NCBI GenBank assembly: GCA_022510885.1
Contig: JAFLSP010000037.1
Location: forward strand, 4,043 to 14,242
DNA length: 10,200 nt
Reading direction: 5' to 3'
DNA from: Treponema sp.
GTDB taxonomy: Bacteria > Spirochaetota > Spirochaetia > Treponematales > Treponemataceae
The translations under genes and the position numbers were made by a program. Positions 6,390 to 10,200 of the stretch are shown here, piece after piece. The notes below the pieces were generated by a model that worked only from the letters and a program-made list of their open reading frames with translations, searched no databases and had not been told where the DNA came from. Positions within the stretch are counted from its first letter, which is position 1; each line of letters opens with the position of its first letter.

Positions 6390-7597
6390 CACCCCGTCAC
6401 GGTCGCGCGGATAGCACCCTGCGCGGGGATGATTTCGAGCGTCCTGCCGGGGGCGGTGTCCTGCGCACTGCGGACGATTGCCTTCGTCTCGCCGTCGCGC
6501 ACCATGGCATAGCCGCGCGCGAGAATCGTCCGCGGGCTTGCGCCCTCCAGTATCTGCACGCAGTGCGCGATATGCTCGCGCGTGTCCGCCGTCTTGCGCC
6601 GCATCTCTTCGACAAGCGCGGTCTTCGCCGCGTCGAGCCGGGCGAGGAGGGGCTGCTCAATCGTGCGGAAGCGGACTTCAAGGTTGTACGGGTCGAACGA
6701 CTTGACCAGGAGCCGCATCCGCTCGGTTCGCGCGTGCATCGCGTCGTACAGTTCCGCGCGGTACGATGCGATGTTCTGCGTGATGTCCGCCTGCACGGGA
6801 ACGACCAGTTCGGCGGCGGCCGACGGGGTGGGGGCGCGCATATCGGCGGCGTAGTCGCTCAGCGCCCAGTCGATTTCGTGTCCCACCGCGCTCACCACGG
6901 GGATGTCCGAGGCGGCGATGGCGCGCACCACGCGCTCTTCGCTGAACGGCAGCAGGTCTTCCAATGAGCCGCCGCCGCGCCCGACAATCAGCACGTCGCA
7001 GAGCGCGAAGTCGTTTGCCGTCTCAATCTGGCGGGCAATCGTCTCTGCCGCGCCGTCTCCCTGCACGAGCGCGGGCAGGATTACCACGGAGACGCAGGCG
7101 TTGCGCCGCCGCGTGATTTGCAGGATGTCGCGCAGGGCGGCTCCCGTGGGGCTGGTCACGACGCCCACCGTGCGCGGAAAGAAGGGCAGCCGCCTTTTCC
7201 GCGCGCTCGCGAACAGCCCCTCGGCGGCGAGTCTCTTTTTGCGCTCCTCAAGGATTTGCAGGATATTGCCTTCGCCGGCGACTTCCATGGACGTGATGAT
7301 AATCTGATAGTTCCCGCGCGGCGCGTACACGGAAATCGAGCCGTGGCAGCGCACCTTCATGCCGTCCTTGGGGGCGAAGGTCAGCCCCGCCGCGCGCCCG
7401 CGGAACATCACCGCGCTGATTTGCGCCCCCTCGTCCTTGAGCGTGAAGTACAGGTGTCCCGAGGCGTTCGGGCGGTAGTTGGAAATCTCGCCCTCAAGCG
7501 TGATGGCGGGGAAGGTCGCCTCAAGCATCTCGCGCAGGAGCGCGGTGAGCGAGGAGACGGAGAAAACGGCGTCGGAGGACGCGGGAGCGTGTGCCAT
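6386..7597 (-). CDS. xseA: exodeoxyribonuclease VII large subunit
   Basis: The 403-residue catalytic subunit of exonuclease VII, which degrades single-stranded DNA from both ends to oligonucleotides. An N-terminal OB-fold (about 12-110) contains LEGEISN and SGHLYFTLKD. The catalytic domain shows GVVTSPTGAALRD (D157), the GRGGGS loop (R207), VGHEID (H240 and D243) and MRAPTPSAAAE; the Asp/Arg/His/Asp set is that conserved across XseA. A helical arm (about 270-340) that binds XseB follows, then SPRTILARGYAMV and a short beta tail. It is shorter than E. coli XseA (about 456 residues), mostly in the helical arm. ATG7597 fits the homology and a promoter six bases upstream. It heads the xseA-xseB-mutL block and diverges from the spiro-SPASM gene. 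Confidence 0.95.
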   Translation of the reverse strand: MAHAPASSDAVFSVSSLTALLREMLEATFPAITLEGEISNYRPNASGHLYFTLKDEGAQISAVMFRGRAAGLTFAPKDGMKVRCHGSISVYAPRGNYQIIITSMEVAGEGNILQILEERKKRLAAEGLFASARKRRLPFFPRTVGVVTSPTGAALRDILQITRRRNACVSVVILPALVQGDGAAETIARQIETANDFALCDVLIVGRGGGSLEDLLPFSEERVVRAIAASDIPVVSAVGHEIDWALSDYAADMRAPTPSAAAELVVPVQADITQNIASYRAELYDAMHARTERMRLLVKSFDPYNLEVRFRTIEQPLLARLDAAKTALVEEMRRKTADTREHIAHCVQILEGASPRTILARGYAMVRDGETKAIVRSAQDTAPGRTLEIIPAQGAIRATVTGC

Positions 7598-7603
7598 GTG
7601 ACC

Positions 7604-7632
7604 AGTGTACTTGCAATGCGGAGATTTTGCAA
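7604..7632 (-). promoter_or_regulatory. predicted leaderless promoter of xseA
   Basis: On the minus strand a -35 box TTGCAA (7632-7627), a 17-bp spacer and a -10 box TACACT (7609-7604) are followed by 6 bases and ATG at 7597. There is no Shine-Dalgarno sequence. It occupies the xseA side of a 92-bp divergent intergenic region. Confidence 0.65.
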
Positions 7633-7633
7633 T
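7611..7633. repeat. TTGCAAT direct repeat across the xseA promoter
   Basis: TTGCAAT occurs at 7611-7617 and 7627-7633, a 16-bp period. One copy contains the xseA -35 box and the other lies in its spacer just upstream of the -10 box. The core TTGCAA is itself palindromic. It could be a regulator site, or chance. Confidence 0.3.
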
Positions 7634-7643
7634 CGCCCGTGCG

Positions 7644-7666
7644 CGCGCCCGTATTCCCACGGCGCG
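7644..7666. repeat. bulged inverted repeat around the spiro-SPASM gene -35 box
   Basis: Eight base pairs with one bulged C (7648) pair 7644-7652 with 7659-7666, around a 6-base loop. The -35 hexamer TTCCCA (7654-7659) lies almost entirely in the loop. As with the lysC promoter, this could be an operator. G+C-rich arms make chance pairing likely. Confidence 0.3.
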
Positions 7667-7682
7667 GAAAATCGTGTATACT
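7654..7682 (+). promoter_or_regulatory. predicted leaderless promoter of the spiro-SPASM gene
   Basis: A -35 box TTCCCA (7654-7659, 4 of 6 consensus), a 17-bp spacer and a -10 box TATACT (7677-7682) are followed by 7 bases and ATG at 7690. There is no Shine-Dalgarno. The -10 hexamer is identical to that of lysC. Confidence 0.65.
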
Positions 7683-7689
7683 AGACGCT

Positions 7690-9270
7690 ATGAAATCAGT
7701 GTTGACCGTTTTGTTCGCCGGTGCGCCGATGCCGCACGCCTTTGATTCCGTGTTTGAGGGGAAATCCGCCTTTGACCGCGCGCTTTCCTGGGCGGCGGGC
7801 GTTCCGGGGTCGGTGCGGACGGTCGTCTTTACGGACGGCGCGAACCGCGCGAAAGTCGAGGAGTCGTGCGGCGGCAGGAGCGTCTCGTTCGTGCGGCACG
7901 ATGCGTGGACGAATGCGCTGGTCGCCAAGGAACTTGCGGCGGTCTGCGCGGAATACCAGGCGGATTGCGCCGTCTTTGCCTGGGCGGACTGCCCCTTCCT
8001 GAACGCCGCGCTGACTGCCGAGCTGGTCACCGCGCATACGGAGTACCTTGCCGAATACACCTTTGCCGACGGCTATCCCTACGGGCTTGCCCCGGAGGTG
8101 GTTGACGCGGGGGCGGCGGGCATCATCGCCGCGCTCGGCGAGGGCGTGCAGCAGGCGGCGGGCGGGAAGCCTGCCGCGCGCGACGCGCTGTTTGCCATCA
8201 TGAGCGGCGACATCAACGCCTTTGAGATTGAGACGGTCATCGCGCCCAAGGACTACCGGATGCTGCGCCTTGGTTTTTCGTGCGGCGAGAAGATTTCGTT
8301 CCTTGCCTGCGAGCGGCTGTTCGCGGCGGCAAAGGGGCGGTGCGTCCTTGACTCGGCGGAATTCGACGCGCGCGCGCTTTCCGACCTTGCGGCGGGCGAT
8401 GCTGCTGTTCTGCGCACCGTTCCCGCGTTCTACAACGTGCAGATTTCCGCGCGCTGCAACCACGATATGTTATATTCGCCGTACCGCCTGCTGACGGAGC
8501 GGCATCCGCTGGACACCGACATGGCGTTCGAGGATTTCAGGTCGCTCGTCGCGCAGATGGCGGCGCTGTCCGAGACGGCGGTGGTGTCGCTCTCCGCCTT
8601 CGGCGAGCCGCTGCTGCACCCGCGCTTTGCCGACTGCGTGCGCGAGGTGCTGTCGTACCCCGGGCTTTCCGTGTTCATCGAGACCGACGGCACGCTGATG
8701 ACCGAGCCGCTTGCCGCCGAGTTGGCGCAGGCGGGTGCGACGCGCATCGACTGGGCGGTGCTGCTGGACGCGGCGGACAGCGCGCTGTACGCCCGGCTGC
8801 ACCGCTGCGACGAGGGCGACTTTGCCAAGGCGGTCGCGGCGGTCGGCCTGCTTGAGAAGCATTTTCCGCACCGGGTCTACCCGCAGATGACGCGCATGAA
8901 GGCGAACGAGGCGCAGCTTGAGCCGTTCTACCGCTTCTGGAAGGCGGCGGACAGCCCGAGCGCGGGCGAGCTGATTATCCAGAAATACAATGCGTTCTGC
9001 GGCGCGCTCGGCGACGAGCGGTCTGCCGACCTTTCCCCGCTCGTGCGCATTCCGTGCTGGCACCTGCGCCGCGACCTGACGGTGCTTGCCGACGGCACGG
9101 TTCCGCCCTGCGTCTCGCAGGCCGCGCTCGGCGCGGAGGCGGGGAACGCGCTGCGCGAGGGCGTGGCGGCGGTTTGGGAGCGGCTTTCCGCGGCGCTTGC
9201 TCCCCAGGTCGGGCAGGACTATCCGGGGGCGTGCGGGGCGTGCGATGAGTTCTATACCTTCAATTTTTAA
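7690..9270 (+). CDS. spiro-SPASM protein with degenerate radical-SAM motif
   Basis: A 526-residue protein assigned to the spirochaete spiro-SPASM family; biochemical role unknown. Residues 1-230 resemble a GT-A-fold nucleotidyltransferase (MobA/SpsF-like): hydrophobic first strand, then AWADCPFL (97-104), but the usual GGxGxR loop is replaced by AGAPMP. From about 247 a radical-SAM-like domain starts (FYNVQISARC). The CX3CX2C cluster motif reads C256, M260, S263, so two of three ligands are missing, though the GEPLLHP loop (E306) is kept. The C-terminus has a SPASM-type signature C456-X12-G469-X4-C474 and a final C515-X2-C518, enough for one auxiliary Fe-S cluster. No signal peptide or membrane segment is seen, so it is probably cytoplasmic. 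ATG7690 follows directly from its promoter. It overlaps the next gene by 26 bases, implying coupled expression. Family call is likely; catalytic activity is doubtful. Confidence 0.8.
   Translation: MKSVLTVLFAGAPMPHAFDSVFEGKSAFDRALSWAAGVPGSVRTVVFTDGANRAKVEESCGGRSVSFVRHDAWTNALVAKELAAVCAEYQADCAVFAWADCPFLNAALTAELVTAHTEYLAEYTFADGYPYGLAPEVVDAGAAGIIAALGEGVQQAAGGKPAARDALFAIMSGDINAFEIETVIAPKDYRMLRLGFSCGEKISFLACERLFAAAKGRCVLDSAEFDARALSDLAAGDAAVLRTVPAFYNVQISARCNHDMLYSPYRLLTERHPLDTDMAFEDFRSLVAQMAALSETAVVSLSAFGEPLLHPRFADCVREVLSYPGLSVFIETDGTLMTEPLAAELAQAGATRIDWAVLLDAADSALYARLHRCDEGDFAKAVAAVGLLEKHFPHRVYPQMTRMKANEAQLEPFYRFWKAADSPSAGELIIQKYNAFCGALGDERSADLSPLVRIPCWHLRRDLTVLADGTVPPCVSQAALGAEAGNALREGVAAVWERLSAALAPQVGQDYPGACGACDEFYTFNF
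9235..9238 (+). promoter_or_regulatory. weak Shine-Dalgarno-like sequence for the glycosyltransferase-like gene
   Basis: GGGG lies six bases before ATG9245, inside the end of the spiro-SPASM gene. It is a weak match. No -10 box lies just upstream of this ATG, so expression probably depends on coupling. Confidence 0.3.
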
Positions 9271-10200
9271 CCAGCGGCAGATAGACCGCACGGTGCTCGG
9301 CGGCAGGGGGACGGTTCCCTCGGCGTCGCTCGGCATCGCCGTCATCCTGCTCAACGGGGGCGGAAGCCGCTACCGCGTCCCCATGCTTGAGAACCTCGTG
9401 CGCTGCGGCTTCTCGCAAATCGTCTCCTTCGAGTCGGCGGCGCGGAACTACAGCCTCGACGACTTCTCGCGCACCTTCCCCTTCGTCAAGTTCATCGTCC
9501 CGCTGGAGGCGGCGACCGACGGCGACCTCATCAACATCGGCATGAGCGAGGTGACGGCGGACTACGTGCTCGTCCTGCGCGACACGATTGCCTTTGAGCG
9601 CGACGCGCTGACCGCCCGCCTTGCCGCGAACCTGCTCGCGCAGAACCCCTACTGCGTCGCGCCGCGCCTGCGCTGCCCCTCCGCCCCCGCGTTCCCGGTC
9701 GTCTTTGCCCCGTCCGTGCGGAATTCCGTGCTCACCCCCGAGCCGCGCTTCGTCGTGACCGACGGCGTTCCCACGCTCTATCCCTTCGACAACGTGGGGC
9801 TGTACAACCGGCAGACCTTCATCCGGCTCGGCGGCTACGACTACACGATTGCCTCGCCGTACTGGCAGAACCTCGACCTGTCCTTCCGCGCCTGGCTGTG
9901 GGGCGAGCGCGTCACCGTCTCCACGGCGTTCAACCTTGCCTACGCGGACGCGCCGCCGGCGGAGGACGTGACGGCAAGCCCCGACTCCTCGCGCTTCTAC
10001 CTCAAGAACCTCGTGCCGGTCTTTGACGGCGACCACGGCGTGGTCCCGCGCTCCGCGTTCTGGGTGTACCTGCGCCGCTCCTCCTGCGGCTTCTTCGAGA
10101 CGCTGCGCCAGTTCAGGGACGCGCGGCGGTGGGTGGAGCGGAACACGTACCGCTTCCGCCGCGACGCGGCGAACCTGGTGGAACAGTGGGGCGCGGTGTA
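9245..10200 (+). CDS. glycosyltransferase family 2-like protein, 3' end outside window
   Basis: An open frame of 318 codons with no stop before the right edge, so the C-terminus is missing. After about 28 residues the protein resembles a GT-A-fold family 2 glycosyltransferase: SLGIAVILLNGG as first strand, FSQIVSFES as second, ADYVLVLRD where the DxD metal motif normally lies, and FIRLGGYDYTIASPYWQNLDLSFRAWLWG, like the acceptor-side GGFDE...EDxDLSxR region of the family. Both motifs are altered: the DxD position reads RD, and NLD replaces EDxD. Activity is therefore uncertain. A surface or flagellar glycan role is only a guess. ATG9245 overlaps the spiro-SPASM gene end by 26 bases in another frame, suggesting a functional pair. 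No signal peptide or membrane segment is seen in the visible part. Confidence 0.75.
   Translation, partial: MSSIPSIFNQRQIDRTVLGGRGTVPSASLGIAVILLNGGGSRYRVPMLENLVRCGFSQIVSFESAARNYSLDDFSRTFPFVKFIVPLEAATDGDLINIGMSEVTADYVLVLRDTIAFERDALTARLAANLLAQNPYCVAPRLRCPSAPAFPVVFAPSVRNSVLTPEPRFVVTDGVPTLYPFDNVGLYNRQTFIRLGGYDYTIASPYWQNLDLSFRAWLWGERVTVSTAFNLAYADAPPAEDVTASPDSSRFYLKNLVPVFDGDHGVVPRSAFWVYLRRSSCGFFETLRQFRDARRWVERNTYRFRRDAANLVEQWGAV

Noticed and set aside
5502..6512. Long plus-strand open frame antisense to mutL, xseB and the end of xseA
   Set aside because: It crosses three genes with strong family motifs on the other strand, has Arg/Ser-rich antisense composition and no recognisable domain. Long shadow frames are expected at this G+C content.
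9252..9258. TATACC near the start of the glycosyltransferase-like gene
   Set aside because: It lies after the chosen ATG, within coding sequence of both overlapping genes, and no ATG follows 6-10 bases later.
13..9946. Recurring CTTGCC on the plus strand (13 copies by eye) as a possible uptake or signal motif
   Set aside because: Nearly all copies are in-frame Leu-Ala codon pairs (CTT GCC) in the ribonuclease, spiro-SPASM and glycosyltransferase-like genes, with none in lysC-dapB. Codon-pair preference explains them better.
9260..10036. 258-codon minus-strand open frame opposite the glycosyltransferase-like gene
   Set aside because: The translation is rich in Arg, Gly and Val repeats without motifs, while the plus strand reads through a GT-like protein coupled to the gene before it.

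Overview
The window is a dense piece of bacterial chromosome, roughly two-thirds G+C by inspection, with seven complete protein genes and an eighth that runs off the right edge. I see no RNA genes, mobile elements or CRISPR. The best taxonomic clue is the gene at 7690-9270. Its C-terminal half matches the 'spiro-SPASM' proteins, which I know only from spirochaetes, mainly Treponema. The window therefore suggests a treponeme-like spirochaete with an unusually G+C-rich genome. This is inference from family recognition, not a search.

Layout. Left block, plus strand: an RNB-family 3'-5' exoribonuclease (75-1985), then lysC aspartate kinase (2031-3365) and dapB dihydrodipicolinate reductase (3362-4141), fused by an ATGA stop/start overlap. 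These two give steps of the aspartate-to-lysine/diaminopimelate pathway. Middle block, minus strand, converging on dapB with no intergenic base: xseA (7597-6386), xseB (6353-6069) and mutL (6076-4142). These encode both subunits of exonuclease VII and an endonuclease-type MutL, a compact DNA repair block. Right block, plus strand, divergent from xseA across 92 bp: the spiro-SPASM protein (7690-9270), overlapped by 26 bp by a glycosyltransferase-2-like gene (9245 to beyond 10200).

The most striking pattern is in the gene starts. Every gene that heads a transcription unit (RNB gene, lysC, xseA, xseB, spiro-SPASM gene) lacks a Shine-Dalgarno sequence. Instead each has a sigma70-like promoter with 17-18 bp spacing, whose -10 box (TATACT, TACACT or TAGAAT) ends 6-10 bases before the ATG. 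That geometry places the transcript start on or within a few bases of the start codon, so these mRNAs are predicted to be leaderless or nearly so. The genes inside operons (dapB, mutL, the glycosyltransferase) overlap the preceding gene and have purine-rich Shine-Dalgarno-like sequences, weak for the last.

The second notable item is the spiro-SPASM protein. It has a GT-A/nucleotidyltransferase-like N-terminus and a radical-SAM-like middle in which two of the three cluster cysteines are replaced (C256, M260, S263). Its SPASM-type C-terminal cysteines are intact. With the adjacent GT-like protein, whose metal-binding motifs also look degenerate, it may form a spirochaete-specific glycan- or surface-related module of unknown function.
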